Assembly: GCA_049684495.1 (NCBI GenBank)
Contig: JBAVFZ010000416.1
Location: 1 to 7,861 of the forward strand
Length of the DNA: 7,861 nucleotides
Reading direction: 5' to 3'
Origin: JAFGKK01 sp049684495
GTDB taxonomy: Bacteria; Chloroflexota; Anaerolineae; Anaerolineales; RBG-16-64-43
This document shows positions 1 to 7,162 of this stretch, piece after piece. Each line of letters starts with the position of its first letter. Position 1 is the first letter of the stretch. The notes beneath the pieces were generated by a model, which ran no database searches, was not told where the DNA came from, and was given only the letters and a program-made list of their open reading frames with translations. A program made the position numbers and the translations under genes.

Positions 1-276
1 GTGCATGAGCTCCACGGCTTTTAATTCGCAGATCACCGTTTCGGCAATCACCACGTCAAGACGCAATCCCTCATCGAAAATGATGCCATCGTATTGTATG
101 CGGACGGGCGACTGGCGCCGGTATGGAAAATTACGTTTTGCCAGTTCATAACAGAAGCATGTCTCATAAATGCTTTCCAGCAAGCCTGGGCCGAGTCCGG
201 AGTGGACGGCGTACGCGGAATCCACGACGGCTCGGGCGATCAGTTCTTCATTCTCGGGTAGCGGCGGATAATTCAT
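1..276 (-). CDS. GxxExxY family protein, PD-(D/E)XK-like, 3' end cut by window edge
   Basis: The ATG at 274-276 on the minus strand opens 92 codons that run to base 1 without a stop, so the C-terminus lies outside the window. The family signature is visible at residues 31-37 (GLLESIY, i.e. G-x-x-E-x-x-Y) after VHSGLGP. A nuclease-like D...E-x-K pattern follows: D74 in LRLDVVIAE and E84-L-K86 in ICELKAVE. Known: GxxExxY proteins are about 120-140 residues, so roughly a third is missing; they are assigned to the PD-(D/E)XK fold and their biological role is not established. The start is supported by a Shine-Dalgarno AAGGGGG four bases upstream. It lies on the same strand as the signalling operon but is separated by 309 bases full of inverted repeats, so I infer independent expression. 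Family assignment is firm; nuclease activity is only inferred. Confidence 0.9.
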   Translation of the reverse strand, partial: MNYPPLPENEELIARAVVDSAYAVHSGLGPGLLESIYETCFCYELAKRNFPYRRQSPVRIQYDGIIFDEGLRLDVVIAETVICELKAVELMH

Positions 277-280
277 ATTT

Positions 281-287
281 CCCCCTT
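281..287 (-). promoter_or_regulatory. Ribosome binding site of the GxxExxY gene
   Basis: The minus strand reads CTCAAGGGGGAAATATG. AAGGGGG is a strong anti-16S match but only four bases from the ATG, slightly tight. No competing upstream in-frame start is seen, so it fixes the start at 276. Confidence 0.6.
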
Positions 288-301
288 GAGTCAGTATGCG
301 T

Positions 302-307
302 ATTATG
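302..307 (-). promoter_or_regulatory. Possible -10 box for the GxxExxY gene
   Basis: The minus strand has CATAAT (5 of 6 matches to TATAAT) 25 bases before the ATG, within an AT-rich stretch. No good -35 hexamer stands at 16-18 bases upstream, so this is only a candidate. It would give a leader of about 20 bases. Confidence 0.25.
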
Positions 308-327
308 TCACTGGATGAGTATTAATT

Positions 328-375
328 TACCACAAAAAATAAAATCATAATAAGCATCCTCGTTTCTTTGTGGTA
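328..375. repeat. Inverted repeat 1 of the CACAAAG-type cluster
   Basis: TACCACAAA at 328-336 is perfectly complementary to TTTGTGGTA at 367-375, separated by 30 AT-rich bases. It is the most degenerate of three adjacent elements: only the outer ACCACAAA portion of the shared motif remains. It lies just upstream of the GxxExxY gene on that gene's strand. Confidence 0.6.
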
Positions 376-390
376 TTAAATTCGGGTATG

Positions 391-471
391 AAACCACGAA
401 GACACAAAGACACAAAGAAAACAAAACACCCGGTTCATTATTCCTTAGTGTCTTCGTGACTTAGCGGTAAA
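391..471. repeat. Inverted repeat 2, CACGAAGACACAAAG palindromic element
   Basis: CACGAAGACAC at 395-405 pairs perfectly over 11 bases with GTGTCTTCGTG at 448-458. Pairing continues for three more bases (407-409 with 444-446) after one mismatch. The left arm contains the short tandem GACACAAA-GACACAAA (401-416). The total hairpin is about 65-80 bases, with a loop of about 34 bases. The motif is of the short dispersed palindromic kind seen in many copies in some environmental bacterial genomes (recollection). There is no U-run after either arm, so a terminator role is not evident. Confidence 0.75.
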
Positions 472-484
472 TAGAACTTCGACT

Positions 485-566
485 TAACCACAAAGACACT
501 AAGACACTAAGTAAACAAAGCACTTTGATAGCAATTCCTTGGCGCCTTCGTGGCTTGGTGGGAAAT
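485..566. repeat. Inverted repeat 3, diverged copy of the same element
   Basis: The left arm around 488-512 (CCACAAAGACACTAAGACAC) matches the reverse complement of the right arm around 540-564 (CCACCAAGCCACGAAGGCGC) at about 17 of 25 positions. A perfect small palindrome CAAAGCACTTTG (516-527) lies between the arms and could form the tip of the stem. The element begins 19 bases past the stop codon of the HD-GYP gene and may mark the 3' end of the operon transcript, though it lacks a terminator U-tract. Confidence 0.65.
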
Positions 567-585
567 ATGCATTTCTTCCGCTTCC

Positions 586-3321
586 TTACACGATCGCCAG
601 GAAAGCCTTCACGGCCGCCGGATCAAAATGGCTGCCGGCCAGCGAACGGATATACGCGATGGTCTTTTCCGCGGGCCAGGCAGACCGATACGGCCGGTCC
701 GATTGGAGCGCATCCCAGACGTCCACCACGGCGAACAGCCGGGCCGCCAGAGGGATGAGACCTTCCTTCAACCCGCGCGGATATCCGGATCCGTCCCAGT
801 GCTCGTGATGGCAGTAGGGGATGTCCAGCGCGGGACGGAGATACACGATCGGCGAGAGCAGCTCGAACGCCTGGACGGGGTGCTGCCGCATGATCTCCCA
901 CTCGCGATCATCCAGCGGTCCGGGTTTGAGCAGAATGCCGTCGGGGATGGCCATTTTGCCGATGTCGTGCAGCAGAGCGCCGCGGCGGATGTGGACCAGA
1001 TCCCCTTCGGAGATGCCCATCGACCGCGCCAGTTTCAGCGTCGTCTCGGTGACGCGCTCGGTATGCCCTTTGGTCTCCTTGTCGCGCAGGTCGAGGGCGC
1101 GCGACCAGCCTTCGATGGTGGCGTCGTAGGCCATGGCCAGATCCGTGTTCGAACGCTGCAGGCCGTCGAACATCTGGGCGCTGTCGATGGCAATCGCGGC
1201 CTGCTCCGCGAGAGTTTCGAAGAAGCCGGACCAATCCGAATCGAGATTCAGCGGCGTGCGGTAATACACCTCCAGGACTCCCTTGACCTGCCCCTTGGCG
1301 ATCAGTGGCGTGGCGTGATGCGATACAAATCCTTCTCCGTCGATCAGCGACCGGCGGAAGGTGCCGGTGTCGGTTGCCAGGTTATGGATACTCACCGTGT
1401 TCCGTTCCAGCGCGGCTTTCCCCGCCTGTCCTTCTCCCATCCGCAATCGGGTGCCCTCGATCTCCGGCGTCCGAAAGCCGCTCCCGGCGGCGAATATTAA
1501 AACCGAGGTCAGCGGATTGAGCAATAAAACCGACGCCGCGTCCGCCTTCAGATGGTCGATCGCCTGCCGGGTGACGACGTTGAGGATTATTCCAAGGTTG
1601 ACGCTGCCGGTTATGGCCTGGTCGATCGTCCGCAGGGAATTCAATTTTCGCAGGCGATCTTCCGTCTGCTCGAGCAGCGTAACGCGCCGCAGGGAGCTGG
1701 CCGTGATGTCGGCGACGGCGGTTAACAATTGAAGATCAAATTTTGAAAGGTCCCGCAGGCTGCCCATCCATAATAATCCGACCGTTTCCCCCTGGGCGAT
1801 AAACGGCACACAGGCGATCGAGTGGCAATCGCCGACCAATTCGGATCGCAGCGGGCGGGTGTGTTTCCGCACCTCGTTCCTCAGGTAGGGACGACCGTCC
1901 GCCAGAGCCTGGGCAATCGTTTCCGAAGAGAGGGCTATGTTCTCGCCGGTGGCGGAAGCCCACGTGCCGCGCCCCATTTCCACCAGCAATTCATGGCGGT
2001 TGGGCAGGGGCAGGGTCATCATCACGCCGTTCGCATCCAGCATGGACAGCAATTGATCGAGGATGACCGGGACCATCTCGGCGCGGGTCGAGGCGCCGCG
2101 CAAGGCCGCGCTTACGGTTGCGATGGCTTCCAGTTCGCGTTCACGCTGTTTGCGCGCGGTGATATCCTGCACCGTTCCGATCAGCCGGATGGCCCGGCCT
2201 TGCGCGCCCAGAATGGGATGTATCCTCGAGGAAAGGTAGATCCGTTTCCCGCCCGGCAATTCCGCTTCCAGATCGTATTCAATATCCTTCTTTTCCAGGA
2301 GGGCTTGGCGGGTGTGTTCGTGTAGTTTTTCCCGCTGGTCGGACGAATAGAATTTCGATTCCTCCTCACCGATCGGCGGACCCAGACCCGGATCGCGTTC
2401 ATACAACCGGTATGTTTCATCCGACCAGATAATTTCCTGTTTTTCGAGGTCGAATTCCCAGCTTCCCACCCGTCCGAGGGCCTGGGCTTCTCTCAACCGC
2501 CGTTCGCTTTCCCGCAACGCTTCCTCCGACCGCTTCCGCTCGGTTATGTCCTGGTTTACCCCGAAGGTTTTGACCGTTTTGCCTTTGGCATCCTTGAGGA
2601 TAAGAAATCGCACCGAAATATCGCCGACGGTTCCATCGGCGTTGATCACCCGGTGCTCCAGCTGCCGGCTGAAATTGGGGTCGTCCGTTTCCAATGCCTT
2701 CTGCATTTCCGCTCCGACAATCCCCCGATCGTCCGGATGGATGAAACGCTTCGTATATTCCGCGGAGGTCATGGTATATCCGCCGACCGCGGCGGCGGTT
2801 GTCCCGAATAATGCGTAGAATGGGTCGTTGAAGGTGAACAAATCCTTTTCCACATCGTATTCCCACGGGCCGAGGCGGGCGATGATGACGGCATTGGAGA
2901 GTTGATGCTCGCCCTTGCGCAGCGCTTCCTCCGCCCGTCTGCGTTCGATGGCATATCGGATCATCCGGCCGAGGATCCGGCCGGTGATATCACCTTTAAC
3001 CAGATAATCCTGCGCCCCGGATCGCACCAATTTAAACGCCAGGGCATCATCATCCAATCCGGTCAGCAGGATGGTCGGTATTTGCGGCGCGCGGGCGTGC
3101 ACTTTCTCGAAAGTGGCGGACCCGCTGCTGTCCGGCAGACCCAGGTCCAGGAGGATGGCGTCGACGTTGTTTTCCGCAAGGTGCTTCAGCCCCGTGGCGA
3201 GATCGGGGGCACACTCCAGATGGAATGCATGCGCTCCCGGTAGGGCGAGGTTTTCCTTGACCAGCCGGGCGTCACCCGGATTGTCTTCAATCAGCAGGAT
3301 GCGGATGCCGGTCGGCTCCAT
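586..3321 (-). CDS. REC-PAS-PAS-GAF-GAF-HD-GYP c-di-GMP phosphodiesterase / response regulator
   Basis: A 911-residue soluble response regulator predicted to hydrolyse cyclic di-GMP. In order: REC (about 1-125; acidic pair E12/D13, phospho-acceptor D59, T87, K109); two PAS domains of the PAS_3 type (about 136-264 and 272-392), each closing with a DITERK/DITARK-like linker; two GAF domains (about 393-550 and 555-716); and HD-GYP (about 725-911). The HD-GYP metal and signature residues are present: H753 in GHTERV, H785-D786 in LLHDIGK, H814, the HHEHWDGSGYP block at 838-848, and D867 in VDVWDAL. No membrane segment is seen. The start is supported by AAAGG seven bases upstream, overlapping the stop of the cyclase gene, which lies 11 bases away. 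Last gene of the operon. Inference: phosphorylation by the operon's kinase plus PAS/GAF inputs set the phosphodiesterase rate. Function is confident; ligands of the PAS and GAF domains are unknown. Confidence 0.95.
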   Translation of the reverse strand: MEPTGIRILLIEDNPGDARLVKENLALPGAHAFHLECAPDLATGLKHLAENNVDAILLDLGLPDSSGSATFEKVHARAPQIPTILLTGLDDDALAFKLVRSGAQDYLVKGDITGRILGRMIRYAIERRRAEEALRKGEHQLSNAVIIARLGPWEYDVEKDLFTFNDPFYALFGTTAAAVGGYTMTSAEYTKRFIHPDDRGIVGAEMQKALETDDPNFSRQLEHRVINADGTVGDISVRFLILKDAKGKTVKTFGVNQDITERKRSEEALRESERRLREAQALGRVGSWEFDLEKQEIIWSDETYRLYERDPGLGPPIGEEESKFYSSDQREKLHEHTRQALLEKKDIEYDLEAELPGGKRIYLSSRIHPILGAQGRAIRLIGTVQDITARKQRERELEAIATVSAALRGASTRAEMVPVILDQLLSMLDANGVMMTLPLPNRHELLVEMGRGTWASATGENIALSSETIAQALADGRPYLRNEVRKHTRPLRSELVGDCHSIACVPFIAQGETVGLLWMGSLRDLSKFDLQLLTAVADITASSLRRVTLLEQTEDRLRKLNSLRTIDQAITGSVNLGIILNVVTRQAIDHLKADAASVLLLNPLTSVLIFAAGSGFRTPEIEGTRLRMGEGQAGKAALERNTVSIHNLATDTGTFRRSLIDGEGFVSHHATPLIAKGQVKGVLEVYYRTPLNLDSDWSGFFETLAEQAAIAIDSAQMFDGLQRSNTDLAMAYDATIEGWSRALDLRDKETKGHTERVTETTLKLARSMGISEGDLVHIRRGALLHDIGKMAIPDGILLKPGPLDDREWEIMRQHPVQAFELLSPIVYLRPALDIPYCHHEHWDGSGYPRGLKEGLIPLAARLFAVVDVWDALQSDRPYRSAWPAEKTIAYIRSLAGSHFDPAAVKAFLAIV

Positions 3322-3332
3322 GTCTCCGCCTT

Positions 3333-4253
3333 TCAGGGTTCTTTGCCGTAAAACACGTACCGGTTGCGCTTTTCTTTTGCGCGATAGAGTGCGCTGTCGG
3401 CGTGTTTAAACAGCGACTCCCCGTCTATGCCATCGGCTGGATACAGACTGATGCCAATGCTGGTGCCGAGGGAGAATTCCCCCCCGTCCACCACGAAGGG
3501 CGCGAACAGGCTCATCAGGATTTTTCGGGCGACCGCCTCGGCATCGCAGCCGGCGGCGGAACCTTCGATGAGGATCGCGAACTCGTCCCCCCCAAACCGG
3601 GCGATGGTGTCACTTTTACGGAGGCATCCCCGCAGACGCTGCGCGATCGCCCGCAATACCTTGTCCCCGGACATGTGCCCCAGGGTGTCGTTGACGGTTT
3701 TAAAATGGTCCAGATCGAGCAGCAGGACGGCCGCCTGTTGTTTTTCGGATGACGGATCCTTGTTTCTATCGGCGTGCGCCAGCGCGTGATTCATGCGGTC
3801 GTAGAACAACGCCCGGTTCGGCAAGTCCGTCAGTTCGTCGTGTGTAGCCAGGTAATAGATGCGGTCTTCGAGCCGCTTGCGTTCGACGGCATAGCGCAGA
3901 CTGCGGGCGAGGAGAATGGGGTTGAGCTCGTTTTTAACCAGATAGTCCTGCGCCCCCGCCTGGAGCGCCGTAATCGCCGTCTCTTCATTGTCGAGCCCGG
4001 TCAGGACAACGATCGAGGCCTCCCTTACTTTTTCACGCAATTTAAATAGCGCGTTCAATCCCTGGCTGTCGGGCAGGTTAAGATCCAGCAGGATTCCGTC
4101 CACCTTTTCCTTGTCCAACTGCGCCACACCGCTCTCCAGCCGGTCGGCGGAGATCAGTTCGAAACCCGGTACGACCCGCAAGGCTTCCCGCACCAGGCGT
4201 TCATCGCCGGGATTGTCTTCGATCAACAGGACGCGGATGGATTCTTGGTCCAT
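3333..4253 (-). CDS. REC-GGDEF diguanylate cyclase response regulator
   Basis: A 306-residue protein predicted to make cyclic di-GMP from two GTP. REC spans about 1-122, with acidic residues E12/D13, phospho-acceptor D57 in GILLDLNLP, T85 and K107. A short helical linker (YAVERKRLEDRIYYL) leads into GGDEF (about 137-303). The active-site GGDEF is intact at 221-225, with metal-site D180 in LLLDLDHFK and N188 in VNDTLGH. An RxxD inhibitory site (R212-K-S-D215) stands five residues before GGDEF, the normal place for product feedback. An upstream in-frame ATG at 4310 would overlap the regulator gene by 32 bases and add 19 uncharged-looking, non-REC residues; I chose the ATG at 4253 because AAGGAG lies seven bases before it and the REC fold starts there. 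The gene follows the regulator by 25 bases and precedes the HD-GYP gene by 11. Inference: dimerisation on phosphorylation, as in WspR- or PleD-like enzymes. Confidence 0.95.
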   Translation of the reverse strand: MDQESIRVLLIEDNPGDERLVREALRVVPGFELISADRLESGVAQLDKEKVDGILLDLNLPDSQGLNALFKLREKVREASIVVLTGLDNEETAITALQAGAQDYLVKNELNPILLARSLRYAVERKRLEDRIYYLATHDELTDLPNRALFYDRMNHALAHADRNKDPSSEKQQAAVLLLDLDHFKTVNDTLGHMSGDKVLRAIAQRLRGCLRKSDTIARFGGDEFAILIEGSAAGCDAEAVARKILMSLFAPFVVDGGEFSLGTSIGISLYPADGIDGESLFKHADSALYRAKEKRNRYVFYGKEP

Positions 4254-4260
4254 GGCTTGG

Positions 4261-4266
4261 CTCCTT
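4261..4266 (-). promoter_or_regulatory. Ribosome binding site that decides the cyclase start
   Basis: The minus strand reads AAGGAG, then seven bases (CCAAGCC), then ATG at 4253-4251. It lies in the 25-base gap after the regulator stop codon and argues against the longer start at 4310. Confidence 0.8.
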
Positions 4267-4278
4267 CGGAGAACTTTC

Positions 4279-4731
4279 CTACAATTCGCCGTTGGACGGC
4301 AACCGGACAATCTCCAGCCAGAAATCTTCGATGGCCTTCACGACCGAAAGGAACTGGGCTAATTCCACCGGCTTGGTGATATACGCGTTGGCGTGCAGAT
4401 CGTAGCTCCTGACGATATCCTGTTCGGCCTGGGAGGAGGTCAGAATGACCACCGGGATGCGCCGCAATTCCTCGTCGGCTTTGATCTCCCGCAACACCTC
4501 GAGGCCGCTTTTCTTCGGCAGGTTCAGATCGAGCAGGATAAGATCCGGACCCTGGACATGGGCAAAGGGGGTTTTCTTGCGCAGAAAATCCATCGCCTGC
4601 ACGCCGTCGGTGACGGAAGTTAAATTGTTCCGAAACTTGCCGTCCCGCAGGGCTTCCCGGGTCAGGCGCACATCACCGGGATTGTCTTCGACCAGCAGGA
4701 TTTCGATCGGTTGGCCGACGCTGGACGCCAT
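4279..4731 (-). CDS. Single-domain response regulator, Rcp1 type
   Basis: A 150-residue stand-alone receiver with no output domain. Visible: acidic pocket E15/D16 in LLVEDNPGD, phospho-acceptor D68 in LILLDLNLP, T98 in VVILTSS, and K120-P121 in YITKPVE. The C-terminus (IEDFWLEIVRLP) is characteristic of the Rcp1 family, whose members partner phytochrome-type histidine kinases (established family knowledge). It starts one base after the stop of just such a kinase, and its Shine-Dalgarno lies inside the kinase's last codons, so the two are almost certainly co-translated partners. With no effector it must act by protein contact, as a phosphate intermediary or as a phosphate sink for the two multidomain regulators encoded downstream; which of these cannot be told from sequence. 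Confidence 0.95.
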   Translation of the reverse strand: MASSVGQPIEILLVEDNPGDVRLTREALRDGKFRNNLTSVTDGVQAMDFLRKKTPFAHVQGPDLILLDLNLPKKSGLEVLREIKADEELRRIPVVILTSSQAEQDIVRSYDLHANAYITKPVELAQFLSVVKAIEDFWLEIVRLPSNGEL

Positions 4732-4732
4732 T

Positions 4733-7162
4733 TTATTTTTCTCCTAACATGGGCATGGTGAAAAAGAACATGGAGCCTTTTCCGGGTTCCGATTCGGCCC
4801 AGATCCGTCCGCCGTGGCGTTGGACGATCTTTTTGCAGATCGCCAGGCCGATCCCGGTGCCGGGGTATTTGCCGCGCTCGTGCAGGCGCTGGAAGATGAT
4901 GAAGATGCGATCGAGGTATTGCGGATCGATCCCGATCCCGTTGTCGCGCACCGAGAAGACCCACTCGTTCCCCCGCGATTCGCACGCGATGCGGATGCGC
5001 GGAGGATCTTCCCCGCGGAATTTTACGCCGTTGGCGACCAGGTTTTGGAACAGCTGGGAGAGTTGCACGTCGTCGGCTGCGACGCTCGGCAAAGGCCCCC
5101 GCACGATCACGGCCCGGCTTTCCTCGATCGCGAGTTTCAGGTTATCCAGCGCCCGGTCGAGGGCGGCGTCGGCCGGAACGGGCTCCGGCGGTTTGCCCTT
5201 GGTCCCCACTCGTGAGTAGGACAGCAGGTCGTTGATCAGCCGCTGCATGTGTTTTGAGCCGTCGACCGCGTATCCGATGAACTCGTCGGCGTCCTTGTCC
5301 AGCCGGCCTTGGTAACGCTGCGCCAGAAGCTGCGTGAAGCTCGAGACCATGCGCAGCGACTCCTGCAGGTCGTGCGAGGCGACATAAGCGAACTGCTCCA
5401 GATCCGCGTTGGATCGTTCCAGATCGGAGAGGGTGTTTCTTAACGCTTCCTCCGCTTGCTTGCGCTCGGTGATGTCGCGGGCGATGATCGACGCACCCAT
5501 TATTTCGCCCTTGGCGTCCTTCAATAGTGAAATGGCCAGAGATACGCTGATTAATTGCCCGCTTTTTTGCCGGCGTTCGGTTTCATACGGTGGGACATGC
5601 TCTCCGCGTTTGAGCTTTTCAATAATCTGAGGAATTTCATCTTCATGGCCGGGTGGAACGAGGATCGCTATGGGCCGGCCGATGACTTCGCCTTCCGGAT
5701 ACCCGTAGATTTTTTCGGCGCCTTTATTCCAACTGATGATGATCCCCTCCACCGTCTTGCTGATAATGGCGTCATCCGACGATTCCACGATGGCTGCCAG
5801 CTGTTGGCTGTTTTTTTCCGCCAGCCGGCGTTCGGTGATGTCGCGGATGTTGCACTGGATCACCTTCCGGCCGCCCACCGGATACACGTAGCTGACGAAC
5901 TCCACCTCGATCCGCCGGCCGTCCGCCGTTTCCAGCGGCAAGTTCTCATAATGGACATAGGCTTTCTGCTGCAATTCCAGGAAGTTCGCCTTGCTGGCCA
6001 CGATATCCTTCAGGAAGCCCAGTTCCCAGACCTCCTTGCCGCGGAATTCCTCCGTCGAAAATCCCAGTAGTTCGATCATGAACGGATTTACATCCATGAT
6101 CATCCCGGTCTCGGCATCCAGAATTAAAATGCCGTCCCGGGCGGCCTCGAACAGGCGGCGGTAGCGCGTTTCCGAAGCGATTAAGTTCTCTTCCGCACGC
6201 CGGCGTTTTGTGATATCGCGGTTGATACCCTGTCGTCCGGCATATTCTCCTTCGGCGGTGCGGACCGGAACGCAGGAATGGCTGATCCAGCGCGTCTCCC
6301 CGGATTTTGTGAGAATTCGGAATTCCTGGCTGTGGGCCCCGGATTCCCCCTGCGCTTCCATAGAATGGCTCTCCCCGCTTTTTCGATCCTCCAGCGGCAC
6401 GATTTTCGCAAGGAGTTCCGAGTCTTCGTAGAATTCCTGCGGCGCATATCCGGTCACCCGTTCGCAGGAGGGGGAGCTATACAGGACCGTCTGGTCCGGT
6501 GCGGTCAGATAGATCCAGTCGTTGGCGTTGTCGACGATCAGCCGGTATTTCTCTTCGCTGTCGCGCAAAGCCTCCTTCGACCACCTGCGGTATTCCTTCT
6601 CGGTCAAACTCGCCCGCCCCGCGGCGCGCTCCAAGCCCTGCGCCGAGAGCCAGGAGATGGCCGCCACAAAGAAAAATTCGATGACGGGTAGCCAATCCGG
6701 CAACGGCCGGCCGGTTTGGAAAGCTACCCCGGCCAGAGCCAGGCTGGAAAGCGCCGCGACCGGGAAGCTCGTCCACGAACGCAACAACTGGCTGGAGAGG
6801 AATATCGGCAGAGAGAACAGGATCCAACCGCGCCCGCGGATGACCTGCTCCGGTCCATCGATCATTGCGGCGGCCAGGATCAGGAGCAGGATAAACAGCC
6901 ATCCGGCCAGCCGGACCGATCCGCGCCGGTTCAACACGTAGAGGACCGGCACGATGACGGTTCCGGCCCCGATAGCGGGGAGCAAGCCCTGCACATCGAG
7001 TCCGCCGCCCGGTAATCCCCCATCCGCTGCCAGCACGAAAATCCACGCCAGAAGAATGGCCGATCCGAAAACCGCCAGAAGGGCGTTGAGCAGCCTGCCG
7101 CGGCGGGCTGCTTCAGGATCTTGCTCGGTGACATCGAGGATTTTCGTGATCAGCTTTTTCAT
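4733..7162 (-). CDS. Membrane multi-PAS sensor histidine kinase, phytochrome-type catalytic core
   Basis: An 809-residue sensor kinase. The N-terminal 180 residues hold about five or six hydrophobic segments (roughly 25-45, 61-77, 86-101, 112-127, 133-149, 158-175) with no large extracytoplasmic loop, so it may sense within or at the membrane. Three PAS domains follow (about 201-318, 331-445, 452-567), each ending in a DIT(K/E)R linker; none shows the flavin-binding cysteine motif of LOV domains. The dimerisation/phosphotransfer domain has H597 in FAYVASHDLQESLRMV, and the ATPase domain has the N box (NLVANGVKF, N711), G1 (DNGIGID, 740-746) and G2 (GTGIGLA, 768-774). DRIFIIFQRLHERGKYPGTG matches the phytochrome-like kinase subfamily. 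Odd: S602 replaces the usual H-box proline. First gene of the operon. There is no clear Shine-Dalgarno before the ATG at 7162, but no better start exists. Its stop is one base from the regulator gene. Signal unknown. Confidence 0.95.
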   Translation of the reverse strand: MKKLITKILDVTEQDPEAARRGRLLNALLAVFGSAILLAWIFVLAADGGLPGGGLDVQGLLPAIGAGTVIVPVLYVLNRRGSVRLAGWLFILLLILAAAMIDGPEQVIRGRGWILFSLPIFLSSQLLRSWTSFPVAALSSLALAGVAFQTGRPLPDWLPVIEFFFVAAISWLSAQGLERAAGRASLTEKEYRRWSKEALRDSEEKYRLIVDNANDWIYLTAPDQTVLYSSPSCERVTGYAPQEFYEDSELLAKIVPLEDRKSGESHSMEAQGESGAHSQEFRILTKSGETRWISHSCVPVRTAEGEYAGRQGINRDITKRRRAEENLIASETRYRRLFEAARDGILILDAETGMIMDVNPFMIELLGFSTEEFRGKEVWELGFLKDIVASKANFLELQQKAYVHYENLPLETADGRRIEVEFVSYVYPVGGRKVIQCNIRDITERRLAEKNSQQLAAIVESSDDAIISKTVEGIIISWNKGAEKIYGYPEGEVIGRPIAILVPPGHEDEIPQIIEKLKRGEHVPPYETERRQKSGQLISVSLAISLLKDAKGEIMGASIIARDITERKQAEEALRNTLSDLERSNADLEQFAYVASHDLQESLRMVSSFTQLLAQRYQGRLDKDADEFIGYAVDGSKHMQRLINDLLSYSRVGTKGKPPEPVPADAALDRALDNLKLAIEESRAVIVRGPLPSVAADDVQLSQLFQNLVANGVKFRGEDPPRIRIACESRGNEWVFSVRDNGIGIDPQYLDRIFIIFQRLHERGKYPGTGIGLAICKKIVQRHGGRIWAESEPGKGSMFFFTMPMLGEK
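4740..4745 (-). promoter_or_regulatory. Ribosome binding site of the response regulator, inside the kinase gene
   Basis: The minus strand reads AGGAGA eight bases before the ATG at 4731-4729. It is embedded in the last sense codons of the kinase gene (MLGEK then TAA), so ribosomes finishing the kinase are placed to start the regulator. Suggests translational coupling. Confidence 0.75.

Noticed and set aside
391..515. Possible CRISPR-like array
   Set aside because: The repeated units are only 8-10 bases in tandem within inverted arms. There are no uniform 25-40 base repeats with unique spacers and no cas genes.
485..566. Rho-independent terminator for the operon
   Set aside because: The stem is imperfect and neither side is followed by a U-run, so I list it only as a repeat.
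705..760. Loss of HD-GYP active-site residues
   Set aside because: Checked residue by residue: HD, the HHExxDGxGYP block and the downstream aspartate are all present, so the enzyme is not degenerate.
550..1500. Long plus-strand open frame (316 codons) opposite the HD-GYP gene
   Set aside because: It is antisense to a gene with complete, ordered domain motifs. Open antisense frames are common in GC-rich genes, and the translation shows no recognisable domain.
4251..4310. Longer start for the cyclase at 4310
   Set aside because: It overlaps the regulator gene by 32 bases and adds 19 residues outside the REC fold, whereas the ATG at 4253 has AAGGAG at ideal spacing.
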